Assembly (NCBI GenBank): GCA_018389105.1
Contig: JACATO010000924.1
Location: 242,001 to 306,000 of the forward strand
DNA length: 64,000 nucleotides
From: Nautilus pompilius
Taxonomy: Eukaryota; Mollusca; Cephalopoda; Nautilida; Nautilidae
Reading direction: 5' to 3'
A model generated the notes under the pieces. The model saw only the letters and a program-made list of their open reading frames with translations. It ran no database searches and had not been told where the DNA came from. This document shows positions 1 to 11,630 of this stretch, piece after piece. Positions within the stretch are counted from its first letter, which is position 1. Each line of letters opens with the position of its first letter. A program made the translations under genes and the position numbers.

Positions 1-223
1 GTGCAAACAAGTCGTGGACCGGACCCAGCTGAAGACGGAAAGAACCACAGAGGCGAAGTGGTCTAGGGCCGTATTCCCTTCCTACATAATATATTTTATG
101 GATTTTGAAAATTCTCAGTGGTGCAGTACTAAACAGGCATAAATATGTTTAAGATTACAATCTTTACTATGGTCGTGGGTAAGCATTTTCTATGTACATC
201 ACGCACCAACGAACATAAATTCC

Positions 224-254
<31 letters not shown>

Positions 255-478
255 TAATATTCAGACAGTAGATAAAAAAAGAAGACATCAGGTTTTTTTA
301 GATACTGAATGGCTCGTGTAAATTGGCAAATCCAGTAGGTAGCCTGAACTTTATGCTGTATTGTAAAAAGAAAAAAATTGCAACTTAGCCACTGCGTAGA
401 GCAAAGTGAAGTATAATAGAAAATGATAGTGTATCTACAAATTGAATAAAACAGTTTATATTTCTTTGTATATATAAT
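1..478. other. AT-rich intergenic DNA, no gene seen
   Basis: I see no supported coding region or RNA gene. The stretch holds a short (AT)n run near 225-245 followed by a T run. The minus-strand open frames that extend into it are products of the adjacent (CT)n array. Confidence 0.6.
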
Positions 479-483
479 TCTCT

Positions 484-561
<78 letters not shown>
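479..561. repeat. (CT)n microsatellite
   Basis: An uninterrupted TC dinucleotide run apart from one CC slip near 502-503. Two minus-strand open frames run through it and would encode Arg-Glu dipeptide repeats. They reflect only the dinucleotide period. Confidence 0.97.
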
Positions 562-562
<1 letters not shown>

Positions 563-1430
563 ACTAAAACTAATAATTTCAATTGGCAAACTATCTTTTT
601 AATGTCACAGATATGTCATATGCTAAGAAAAATTAAATCATGGAATCAAATCTATTTGCACACAAAACTACGAGGGAAGCTCTTCAAGGATTAAATTTGA
701 AGAAGAAATAATTTTCGAAATAATGTCGTGACTATTTCGCTTTTAGACAGGTTAAATGATGAGGATACAGAAGTAACGTTGCAAAATATGCATTGTTATT
801 AATGTTATTTTACGTTTTCAGTATAATTGTTTCATAAAAACAAAAAAAAATCGTAATACTTTTATTTTAAAAAATGTTTAATTGAATTCCATGTTAACAA
901 AATATCTGCTCTTCTCTTATTTTTTTACTAAAAAAGCTCACATATTTGTCTGTGATAATGATACAGACAGCATCTTTGTATTAGCTGGAAGCCTGGCTGT
1001 AAAGATTATCATTATTCCTCTTTAGCCTATATATGGTGAAGCCGGATCGTGGTAACATATTTATTAATACTTAAGCCAGTTATGATATTTCATTTAAAAT
1101 CTGACACTAAACAATTGCACTGATAATTTTCTGCGTTGCCACTTCCTATCGAAGTCACTCCCTTCCAATGGCACTTCCTGTTCCTGCCGCCCACCAACGA
1201 CATGAGAAAGAGAACGCGCAAGAACCGTGTAAATAGTGGCTATCCACCTAAAGCAGTGGCAAACCAAACAAGGGTATAACCGAAACTGTGGTACACACAA
1301 GCATTTCCGATCATGTTTTTTTGTAACTTTCCCTACTTGCCAGCACACACATACTGTGAATGTACAAATTGTATATAGTATAATACCAGCAATAACAGCA
1401 CCGTCAGTACAGAATAGCTTTCATAAATAT
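562..1430. other. Intergenic DNA, no gene seen
   Basis: AT-rich sequence with short A and T runs. No splice-flanked open frame, tRNA box pair or recognisable domain was found. Short overlapping open frames near 1094-1496 occur on both strands and have no supporting features. Confidence 0.5.
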
Positions 1431-2837
1431 AACGCACCATCAGGAACTAGAGAAACAAGCAAGACCCACGATCGCACTGTAACACCGCTCATGTAACGCC
1501 CCCCATCAGGAACTAGAGAAACAGACCAAGATCCACAATCACACTGTAACACCGCTGATGTAACGCCCACATCAGGAACTAGAAAAACAGACCAAGATCC
1601 ACAATCACACTGTAACACCGCTGATGTAACGCCCACATCAGGAACTAGAAAAACAGACCAAGATCCACAATCACACTGTAACACCGCTGATGTAACGCCC
1701 CTATCAGGAACTAGAGAAACAGACCAAGATCCACAATCACACTGTAACACCGCTGATGTAACGCCCACATCAGGAACTAGAAAAACAGACCAAGATCCAC
1801 AATCACACTGTAACACCGCTGATGTAACGCCCACATCAAGAACTAGAGAAACAGACCAAGATCCACAATCACACTGTAACACCGCTGATGTAACGCCCAC
1901 ATCAGGAACTAGAAAAACAGACCAAGATCCACAATCACACTGTAACACCGCTGATGTAACGCCCACATCAAGAACTAGAGAAACAGACCAAGATCCACAA
2001 TCACACTGTAACACCGCTGATGTAACGCCCACATCAGGAACTAGAAAAACAGACCAAGATCCACAATCACACTGTAACACCGCTGATGTAACGCCCACAT
2101 CAAGAACTAGAGAAACAGACCAAGATCCACAATCACACTGTAACACCGCTGATGTAACGCCCACATCAGGAACTAGAAAAACAGACCAAGATCCACAATC
2201 ACACTGTAACACCGCTGATGTAACGCCCCTATCAGGAACTAGAGAAACAGACCAAGATCCACAATCACACTGTAACACCGCTGATGTAAAGCCCACATCA
2301 GGAACTAGAGAAACAGACCAAGATCCACAATCACACTGTAACACCGCTGATGTAACGCCCACATCAAGAACTAGAGAAACAGACCAAGACCCACAATCAC
2401 ACTGTAACACCGCTGATGTAACGCCCAAATCAAGAACTAGAGAAACAGACCAAGACCCACGATCACACTGTAACACCGCTGATGTAACGCCCAAATCAGT
2501 AACTAGAGAAACAGACCAAGACCCACGATCACACTGTAACACCGCTGATGTTACGAACCCATCAGTAACTAGAGAAACAGACCAAGACCCACAATCACAC
2601 TGTAACACCGCTGATGTTACGAACCCATCAGTAACTAGAGAAACAGACCAAGACCCACAATCACACTGTAACACCGCTGATGTAACGCCCCCATCAGTAA
2701 CTAGAGAAACAGACCAAGACCCACAATCACACTGTAACACCACTGATGTAACGCCCACATCAAGAACTAGAGAAACATACCAAGACCCACAATCACACTG
2801 TAACACCGCTGGTGTAACGCCACCATCAGGAACTAGT
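1431..2837. repeat. 66-bp minisatellite, about 21 copies, open on the minus strand
   Basis: The word AACTAG recurs from 1445 to 2831, a distance of exactly 21 x 66 bp, so there is no net indel across the array. Because 66 is 22 codons, one minus-strand frame stays open from 2944 to 1421. It encodes a 22-residue unit with the conserved core SAVLQCDCGSW followed by a variable SVSLV or SVFLV segment. The frame has no upstream ATG; the first in-frame Met lies near the far end. It is therefore not a self-contained ORF, though it could be an internal exon. Units differ by substitutions such as CAGG/CAAG, AAAAAC/AGAAAC and CACAATC/CACGATC. Between about 1775 and 2236 two variants alternate, giving a 132-bp higher-order unit. 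A tandem repeat is certain; a coding role is unproven. Confidence 0.97.
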
Positions 2838-5492
2838 AAGTTCAACTCTTCGCTACTAACAATAATTAAACGCCAACAAGTACAGCTGCACGATACCAAG
2901 AAAAAATACAAGAACAAAGACAATGGCTCACTAACAGCTGAACACTAACAAAATTTACACGACAGCGGAAAAAGATAAAAAAGTCTATCTGAACCACATT
3001 TACACGACAACAAAAAGAAAAACACCAAACAAATATAATTATGTAACCACACCAAATACCACGAAACAACATTTCACGTGTAATTACATCTGCACACCAT
3101 CATCTAGAAAGCGTCTATGATCAAACAACAACACATTCAAACGGACACCAATAAGCACAACTCTACGTAATTATTCGTAACAGCGGCAACAACAAAAGCA
3201 TAAAATTAATACATCACCTGTGTTTCTCTGTTCTGCTGTACTCGATTTTTGTCTCCACAGTTTTCATTGAAAAAATGAAGAACACTGAATATATATTTAA
3301 CGAGATGGTTTATTCTGTCACTAAACTAAATTTCTTTGCTCGGTGATTAATTTCATGGGCAATTAAAAACAATGACCAGCATAAAATATTAAGCATAGAG
3401 ATTAATGAGTGTCAAAGTCATTATACACCCTGTATAACTGAAGGTTATTCCTGATTAAACCTAAGATATCTTTAAAATGAAAATTGTCTTTTTTTTTATT
3501 TCAGCTAAATTAAAATTTTTGTGTGATGATAAATGCAGAATTTATATTAATTCTCATTCTATCAGTAAGAAAATGCTCAACTATAAATATACTTAACGAT
3601 TACTATTGTTGTGCCAAGATTATTTGAACACCTAGGTTGTTAGTTAATCTATTTTAAAATCATGATATGATCGAAAAAGAAAACGGATAATCATACAGAT
3701 GAGATATTAGTGTCAATCAATGATGCATTAACCAGCCATTAGGAAGCTTAGTCAGTGGAAATAATTTAAAGGGTTCATTTGCGCAGATGCTAATGTTATT
3801 GCCTGATAGATGGATGTATTATTGATATGTACCTCAATCTGTTTTTTTTTTTTTTGCCTATACATAAAGATAAAAAAAACTTCAGGGTTTTTAGTACGGC
3901 TATATTAAAATAAGCACCTTCAGAACAATGCTGATGTTTATCGTAACGTGGTTAACCACAGCACGTGATCCAGTACTTAATAGGGCCACAGCGTGCACCA
4001 TACAGAGTCACCTTAGCGCATTCCCATAACTATTTGAACAGTGTATTGAGCTAAGTGGTCAAGATCCAGGAAATAAGCTGCATTTCCCGTGTTATTTTCA
4101 AAGTAGTTGTTGTTCTGAACGCGTGGCAGATCTCGCTGTTAAAATTGCAAAGTATAATGACAAGAGTTTAAATGATGGCAGGGAGTTGCTCCCAAGAACA
4201 AAAAAGTGAGCAACATAATTAAGTAGTTTTCGATGAGCAACAGATTGGGTCTTACCAGCCCGCTAAATTTCCACCCAGATGACTACTCTGCTACGTGTAA
4301 CTCTTGGCTGCTAATAAATCTTTAAACGTTCTCTACCCATGAATAACGTTACTGGAAATTAACTATTAGAATCTTGGCTCAACAAAGAGAACTGACAATC
4401 AGTACTGCGAAGACCCTATCCTCGTCGTTTTGGCCCATTCCATTTGCCGTTACACATTGGGGGGGGGGGTTCTCCAAGCAGAATTATTTATATAGAGCTA
4501 CTTCAAGAGAATGTGGTGCCATTCTTTTGCGCGAGCTCGCAGCTTGGCGTTCCAGGCCATTGATGATCCAAGTGACAAGTACCTGGACGAAGCTACACGG
4601 TGATGTTGTATCGCATGGTCCATGGTCTCCCACAATTTGTGGCTGCAGTAAAAAATGCTCAATATGCGACCTTGTGTAATTGACAGAATATACCGTGAAA
4701 ACAAACATTCACCGTATGTATAAACGCGGATACTTGACGAGTAAGTAGAGACGTTGATGATCTGAAATCGCACAGAACTAGAAAAATACGAACTGGGTTA
4801 ATACTTTCATTCTGCGAGGCAGCAGCATGTGCCGACATACTATGTGAAGAAGCTCAGCAATCTTGGTCTGAGGGGATGCAGATCGACCACGAATGACGAT
4901 CGCGCTACATTCGAGAAGTTTATCAACAAAAACATGCAAAATTACAAGAAACCAAGAAAGATATAGATGTAACGTTTTACCTGAGGCCGCAGTATGCAAC
5001 ATTAATTTATAGAATAATTTTCAAATACTAGTTAAATTTAATAAAATTCCCCTGAAACTGTTCCAGTTCACGCTATGTTGCTACAAAGCCCACACTCATC
5101 CTCACGTTCTCACCTCTTAACCCATCCACTAGAAATCCAAGCACTCCCACTTTTAATTCCTGGAGAAGACATCGCCTGCAACTGTTCTTACACATTTGCT
5201 GACTATTGTGAGAGTTTTGCTTTCCTGTTTCTTCTTGCAGTAAAAAGTGCCCGTTCTGTCAGTCTACGGCGTGGACAATCATCCCATTAACGATCGACAG
5301 CGACGTATCCAGTGCTTTGGAATTTTCCAATTGGCTTTTATCGACTGTCCTCAGTGAGGCATACCCAGATTTTTACCTGTGCGTCTAGCTTGCAGTCGTT
5401 TGCTTGCAATGTCAATGGAATGACCCATTTTAATTTGAAAGGATGTCTATTTATTTTGTTCAGTTTCTATATAAAAACTAATAAAATGATCC

Positions 5493-5507
5493 GGGTTAGG
5501 GTTAGGG
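5493..5507 (+). repeat. Short interstitial telomere-like motif (TTAGGG x2.5)
   Basis: GGGTTAGGGTTAGGG is directly visible, followed by CA(TA)n. TTAGGG is the standard metazoan telomere repeat. Two and a half copies are few enough to be chance or a double-strand-break repair scar. Confidence 0.6.
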
Positions 5508-5799
5508 TCATATATATATAAAGACAACAACAACAAAAGAAAGCTTTTCTTCCAACAATAGAAGAATTTAAATTTAATATAACAAATTCTATTAAAGTGT
5601 ACACTTAAAATTCCCGTATTACCTGGAGCATGTTGGAGAAGCTAGGTATAAACGAACCTAAAATGGCTTTTGTTATTCAATATAACTTATTTAACTTTTA
5701 TTGCGTATTAGCTTTGAATTATTTTTCTCATATTTAGAGTTAGTTATCACTAGATGCGCATAATATATTTTTTATATGATGATATTTTCGGACTGTCAC

Positions 5800-5868
5800 C
5801 GCTGGTCAGACGATAGACTCGTGATACGGAGCTGTAAAAAGATCGAATGGTATAGCATCCATCTGTGC
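5800..5868 (+). mobile_element. Possible decayed tRNA-derived SINE head
   Basis: A box-A-like TGGTCAGACGATAG and a box-B-like AGATCGAATGG are spaced roughly as in a tRNA. No clear body or A-rich tail follows. The resemblance is weak and could be chance. Confidence 0.25.
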
Positions 5869-6488
5869 TATACACCCAGGGGAGGGAGAGAATCTGCATG
5901 AATTGTTTCAGCAACAAAATTCGATTTTTAATTTGTCGGCGCAGCCATCAACAATTTTCCGATATATGTTTTATTTTAAAATGTATTTATTAATTTTCGA
6001 TGATCAGACGGCGGCAGCGACGACGACGACGGGTCGAGGAAGTACGAATTTACCTTCGACGAAGTTTTTCTCACCTTCGTCAACCCAAGAGGAAGTGTTT
6101 GCAAGAGTGTCGCCAACTGGTACACAGTGCTCCGGATCGCGGTGTTGTTTGCGCAGAAGTTGGACTGGGGACGGCACGTCCCGTCCCGTCAATAGGTAGC
6201 GCAGGCGACCCAGGACGAACTCCTCCAGGTCAGAGTTAGGGATAGGTTTCGTTAAAACGTTCGAAAACTTTTCTCCTGTAAAAGAAGAAAGAAAAAAAAT
6301 TCTCGCTATTTAGGGCCCTAACCCGGAAGCTATAATGTATAACCCTATTCGAGATTGGGGGAGTTCCAGAAGGAAAAGGCAGATCATCATCATTACCAGA
6401 GGCGTTAGAAGATTCTGTTAGAAGTCTGCATCTCGTGCTTTAGTGAATTAGAGGCCCAAAATTTTAACTTATTTTAAGGGCAGGATTC

Positions 6489-7097
6489 GGGGCCCTGGCT
6501 GGTCTCGATGCTTTAGCAACCCTTAAAATGCATAAAAGGCACGTGATGTCTGCTTTCTACGAACACGAGAGAGTGAAAGGGGGGTGGGAATGACCCCTGA
6601 TTAGTGCTTAAAGGGAATTTTTCTCCTGTCTTTTTCGGTAGGGGCCCTGGCTGGTCTCGATGCTTTAGCAACCCTTAAAATGCATAAAAGGCACGTGATG
6701 TCTGCTTTCTACGAACACGAGAGAGTGAAAGGGGGGTGGGAATGACCCCTGATTAGTGCTTAAAGGGAATTTTTCTCCTGTCTTTTTCGGTAGGGGCCCT
6801 GGCTGGTCTCGATGCTTTAGCAACCCTTAAAATGCATAAAAGGCACGTGATGTCTGCTTTCTACGAACACGAGAGAGTGAAAGAGGGGTGGGAATGACCC
6901 CTGATTAGTGCTTAAAGGGAATTTTTCTCCTGTCTTTTTCGGTAGGGGCCCTGGCTGGTCTCGATGCTTTAGCAACCCTTAAAATGCATAAAAGGCACGT
7001 AATGTCTGCTTTCTACGAACACGAGAGAGTGAAAGGGGGGGTGGAAATGACCCCTGATTAGTGCTTAAAGGGAATTTTTCTCCTGTCTTTTTCGGTA
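6489..7097. repeat. 152-bp tandem repeat, four copies
   Basis: GGGGCCCTGGCTGGTCTCGA starts at 6489, 6641, 6793 and 6945, a regular 152-bp period. Copies are nearly identical. The last has GGCACGTAATG where the others have GGCACGTGATG, so three copies carry the E-box CACGTG and the fourth has lost it. The unit length is not a multiple of three, so no frame is maintained. It could be a recent local amplification of a regulatory fragment or an element piece; the sequence alone does not say. Confidence 0.97.
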
Positions 7098-10000
7098 GTC
7101 ACTACAACGCAAGTAAATAAGGGTCAGCATCTGAGCCTTCGTTTGTGGAGCTCTAATTGTTTTGTTTTTTTTTTTAAACGGAATAAAATCTTCAAGTAAC
7201 AGGAATCCGATTCTGTTTATTTTCTTTTGCTTGGTTCTTCGAATCCCTCGCTTGATGGGTTTCTCTTCTTCTTTTTTTTACGTGTTGAATACAAGCAGGT
7301 GTCAAAAGTATAAAAGCGGAGGTAAGATGACTATACCAGATGACGTGAGTAAACTACAAATGGGAACTACTAGCACCATCAGGGTAAGTATCCGAACCGG
7401 TTCCGACAAGCTCTTTAACTGGTAGACAAACACGCGGCCGACTAGACCGTCAGGTGGGGGAAACTCGCGGAGAAAGATTGGTTTCAATGGGAATCTGCGA
7501 AAATTGCATCCTGTTTCTTTCATCGTATCACCCTCGAACTACTCAGAAAAGAAACCGCGAAGCCATAACTCAGCAGCAGATACGAGAACAAAGTTGGCGA
7601 TAATTTCTATAGGAATCAATTATCATTTATCTTTGCCACACTGGCATATGCTTGGAGGCCATTTAAATACAAGGCGCTTTGTATTTTTTTTTCCTAATGC
7701 GAACAAATTTCTTAAATTGTATTCTTTATTAGTTTATTCTTGGAGCAAGCACAGCAGCAGCTGATCTGACTATATCTCGGCCGAAGATTGAAGCATTATT
7801 CTGACGGTAATAGCAAAAAAATGTTTAGACTGGTAAAGTAAATAGCCATAAATTTTTAAAAGAACAGGAAAACTGAACAACTCTGGCGATATGAACACTA
7901 ATAGGCTTTTTTGCTTGTAAATAAAATATAAGGAAAATATAATCCCCAATAGTGATTATTTCCATTAAAAAATCATAATTTTAGAACAAAATATAAATGG
8001 TTTTAAAGATTAGATCCATATGGAAATAAATCTTAGTTTGTTTTTTTTTAAAGATTAGTATAATAATTACGCGAAGGCAAGAAGCCGCCATCATCAGTTA
8101 TGCAAGAGACCCCAGGAACGGAAATGGCCATCAGTAATTCGTCTTAGTTATTAATAGGCTTATTACTGTAGATATGTTCTCATATCTATCCGCGCCGGAA
8201 TCTTAGCTAATCTGTAATTATGTATCCTTGTATTAGTACCATTAGGTAATTGAAAAAAAAAAAGTCCCTGTCTACTGGCTTAAAACCCCTAATTATTTCG
8301 AAAAACATTCATTAGATTTCAAAAACTTCTAAAATACAGACTTGGTAGATCTAATATTTAACTGCTTAGCGTATTATAAACGTTTAAGAACTGGAAAACA
8401 TTCCAGTACATCCATGACCCAATTTTCTAACTTTCTCAAATATAGACTCTAAGCCTGCAAAATCAGAGTCAACATAAGAATGGACCGAGGATTTATACAA
8501 TAGAACTGAAGCTGCCTTACTTTTAGGTTTGCTGCTCTAACCTCTGACATTCTAATACCTTGTTTGCAGCTTAAATGTACTGCTCTTCACATCTGATCGT
8601 AATCAACAAACGCACAAATTAAAATTAAAATGAAAGATTTTACTATATTATTTATTTGTTTACTTTCACAAATTCAAAACAGGGAAATCTATATTTACTT
8701 TATTCAAATTATGTCTCCTCCTTCAAGAACAATTATGGAACAAAAGTGCCATTAAATGTGAGTATTGTCTCTTTTTTGGTTTAATCATTTAAAATAATTG
8801 ATATGTCTAATAAGATTTTTCAGGAACATCTTTATTTATTTTTTTTTCTTTTTTAAAGAAAAAATGCTGCAGAGAAGACATCTGCATGTATCTAGGTATG
8901 TTGAAGTCAATTGAAAAGATGCGATGCTAGACTTAGCACTGTCCATCTGCCCCGATAAACTTCTCTAGCGTCTTTTAAGTGACGACCGACTTCCAATTTA
9001 TTCTGGTTTGTATAAATTCCGTCTGATCGCCACACATTTATCTTTACACTCTCATACTTTCCCACCTTTCTCTGTTAGTGGCATTTTAAACGAGCACCAT
9101 TTCTTTTTCTTACCTATCATTTTCTCGGTCTCTGATCCGCTGGCTGAACTCCCTAACAGTGTCGGCTGGGGATCTCTCCAGAAAGCAAACATCTTGTGCC
9201 ATTCCTGCAAAGAAGTCTGTTCCTTCACTGTATCATAGGCAACGCTCCCAAAGAATTTACGTAATCACAGCATTGGTTGTGACGTTATCCAGAATTGGGA
9301 TCCATTCCTTCTTCGTCCTGCCTTCTTAGAGCTTGCCCACAAGACTTCAATACAACTACATGCTATTTCCCTACAGTGTTGTTCTCCATCAAACCTGTAT
9401 GAAGTTGATCACTCTTCACGTCCTGCTCCTCACCCGAAAACAGGTATTTTTACCTTTCAAGCCAGCTTCAATATACGCCGTGATCCATTTACGAAAGGGC
9501 TGCCTGAAGGAATGATGATGCTTGGGTTAAAATTCTCCAGCCATTCTTTCAAACCAACACTGCTGACTGGTTCTTACCTCTGTTTCCATGTCCGGTCACC
9601 TACCCTAAGATCTGCAGCAGCAGTTGTTTATCTTAATATTCTCGGTGTCTCTGATGCTCCGCGCTGGCTCTTGCTTTCCTCGACCAGAAATCTACTGTTT
9701 TCAGCCGCCGATGAACCAGTTCATCTTACCTGTTGGCAAAATCTGCGTAACTGCGATTATAATTATTTAGGATGGTTGCTGCTCTTAAACATTTCCTGGC
9801 TGTCTGTGCCTTTTGTTTCTCTTGCACACTGTGGATTCTAACCCAGTAATGGAGAGAGAATCATTTACGTTGGATTTTGTCGCTGAAATCACTATTCTCA
9901 CCTTTTAGGTACGATGGCTGTGAACTTTTCATAGTTGTATTTGCTGCTATTTTGGAATGTGAGAGTATAGTCTGTAACGGGTTAATACTAAAACGGTCCC

Positions 10001-11495
10001 CACATTACATCAAAAGAGTCGAAGCTGTTTCAGTAGCTTCCTGAAAATAATGGTAAATTACTGCAGCCCTCGGCAGGAGCGGCTACTACCCTAGCTATTT
10101 GGAAATAATGATGATAAGCCCTCCCCTCCAGCGGAATTCCAATGCCGAAAAACATGCGAAGGATACAAATATTCCCAAGGTCAGTTTTCATACGAGCCCC
10201 CCATCTAGATGCGGCAAAAGAAGCAACGGTCAGGTGGCTGTGAAGTTATGAATTGGAGGACGTCATGGGTAACTGGCGCCATTGAGAGGAAGTGAGCCAC
10301 AGCCTAGCACCTTCAGACAATGTCTCCACCCTTCCCGTCCTACGTGTTTGTTGGGCGTAAGACTATATGTTTGCAACTTCTGACAGGCGAAGCAATATGA
10401 GTTCGGCTGCAAACCCTGTCGGCTTAAACAGGGATGGAACGAAGATATTAGAGAGACTCGTATGTAAATATAACAATAGTTTTCAAACTTTATTATTGGT
10501 GCAAACAGTCCCCAAAGACAAAAAAAACACAGTGCTAAATCCTCGTATAAAACTTAACCCCTGGGAGATACGAAATTGCCGAACCATGACAAAGCATCTA
10601 GCTCTATACAATTTAAAATGTTATTTTCTTTTTAAGATAAATTAACTAATTAAAGTTCTTGAAAAAGAAATACTGAACAGTGCCGTTTTAATAGAGTATT
10701 TGGGGAAAATAACGTAGTGTCTTTAAAGAAAGGAATTTTGAAGTACCACTTTCTAAGGCGACGCGACAGGCGAAACTTCGCTCAGTTCCATTTCAGCTTT
10801 TCGCTGAAACCACGCAGATGCAGTTTGAAAAGTCAGACAACGGTACATTTGTACGGTGGAGAGAAGCCAAAACCTCGTACACGCGGACAGGGCGCTGCGT
10901 CGAATGGGTCCATTCTTCTGACTGCGTTTACACAACCGACGATATACATTCGTGAAGGAAACGCCCCGTGTATCCAGACAGAAAGCGCTGCGAGGCATCG
11001 TGTACGGGTGATTCGGCAAGAGATCAAAGGGGCGAGACTACAAGTGGTGCTACGGCGCAAAAAGAGCATCGCTGAGGCTTCTGAGAATATTTCAGATTCG
11101 ATGGGAGCTCGGCTGCCGTCCGTTCCCTCATTTAAGCGCAGTCTTATAAATTATCGAAGAGCGGAAGTGGACCTCGAGAACTTATGAAAAGCTCCACGTG
11201 TCATAGGAATACAGAATCCCGACTCCTGGAAAGTTTTGCTCGCTTTACGAAATAACGAAGTGGACAGGATTTTAGTAATTACGACGGTAGGTAATTAGAA
11301 ACATTTGGCATCAAGTGAACACTGGTTTCTCAGACGATATATCTCAGGTCCCTCCACCTCTGTTTGGGCAACTTCACGCGATTGACGCCATTCGCTCTAA
11401 TAATGGCTCGCTGCCGGCAGTCTTCGGTCTCCGGACAAGGCCGGAGATCGCGGTTTGTATTAAAGTTAACAGCGCCCCTATTTAACGCAAAACAT
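7098..11495. other. Intergenic DNA, no proven gene
   Basis: Holds a possible internal exon at 7299-7383 (described in the findings) and otherwise unremarkable AT-rich DNA. Open frames at 9333-9841 and 10367-11187 have no recognisable domain, and the longest (10717-11187) begins with GTG. Region 8041-9010 has short T/A homopolymers only. Confidence 0.45.

Positions 11496-11630
<135 letters not shown>

Larger units (their letters stand above)
2838..6488. other. Intergenic DNA with a short telomere-like motif, no gene seen
   Basis: Mostly AT-rich and without supported exons. It contains a poly-T run near 3841-3855 and a G run at 4450-4459. GGGTTAGGGTTAGGG lies at 5493-5507. A weak tRNA-like box pair lies near 5800-5865. 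Short open frames around 4374-5002 and 5903-6239 occur on both strands and several use non-ATG starts. I see no family resemblance in them. Confidence 0.5.

Noticed and set aside
254-589. Open frames rich in Arg-Glu dipeptides
   Set aside because: They are direct translations of the (CT)n/(GA)n microsatellite. The same holds for frames at 11364-11763, 25384-25659, 49012-49306, 53211-53664 and 54613-55038.
1431-2837. CRISPR-like array
   Set aside because: The repeats are contiguous with no unique spacers, and the DNA is eukaryotic. The other tandem arrays fail for the same reason.
1421-2923. 500-residue minus-strand frame as a complete gene with a signal-like start
   Set aside because: The nominal start at 2923 is TTG. 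The frame opens at 2944 right after a TAG, and no ATG precedes the repeats, so a stand-alone secreted protein is not supported. An exon role is left open.
10717-11187. 156-codon open frame on the plus strand
   Set aside because: It starts with GTG, not ATG. It has an overlapping minus-strand frame of similar length and no motif I recognise.
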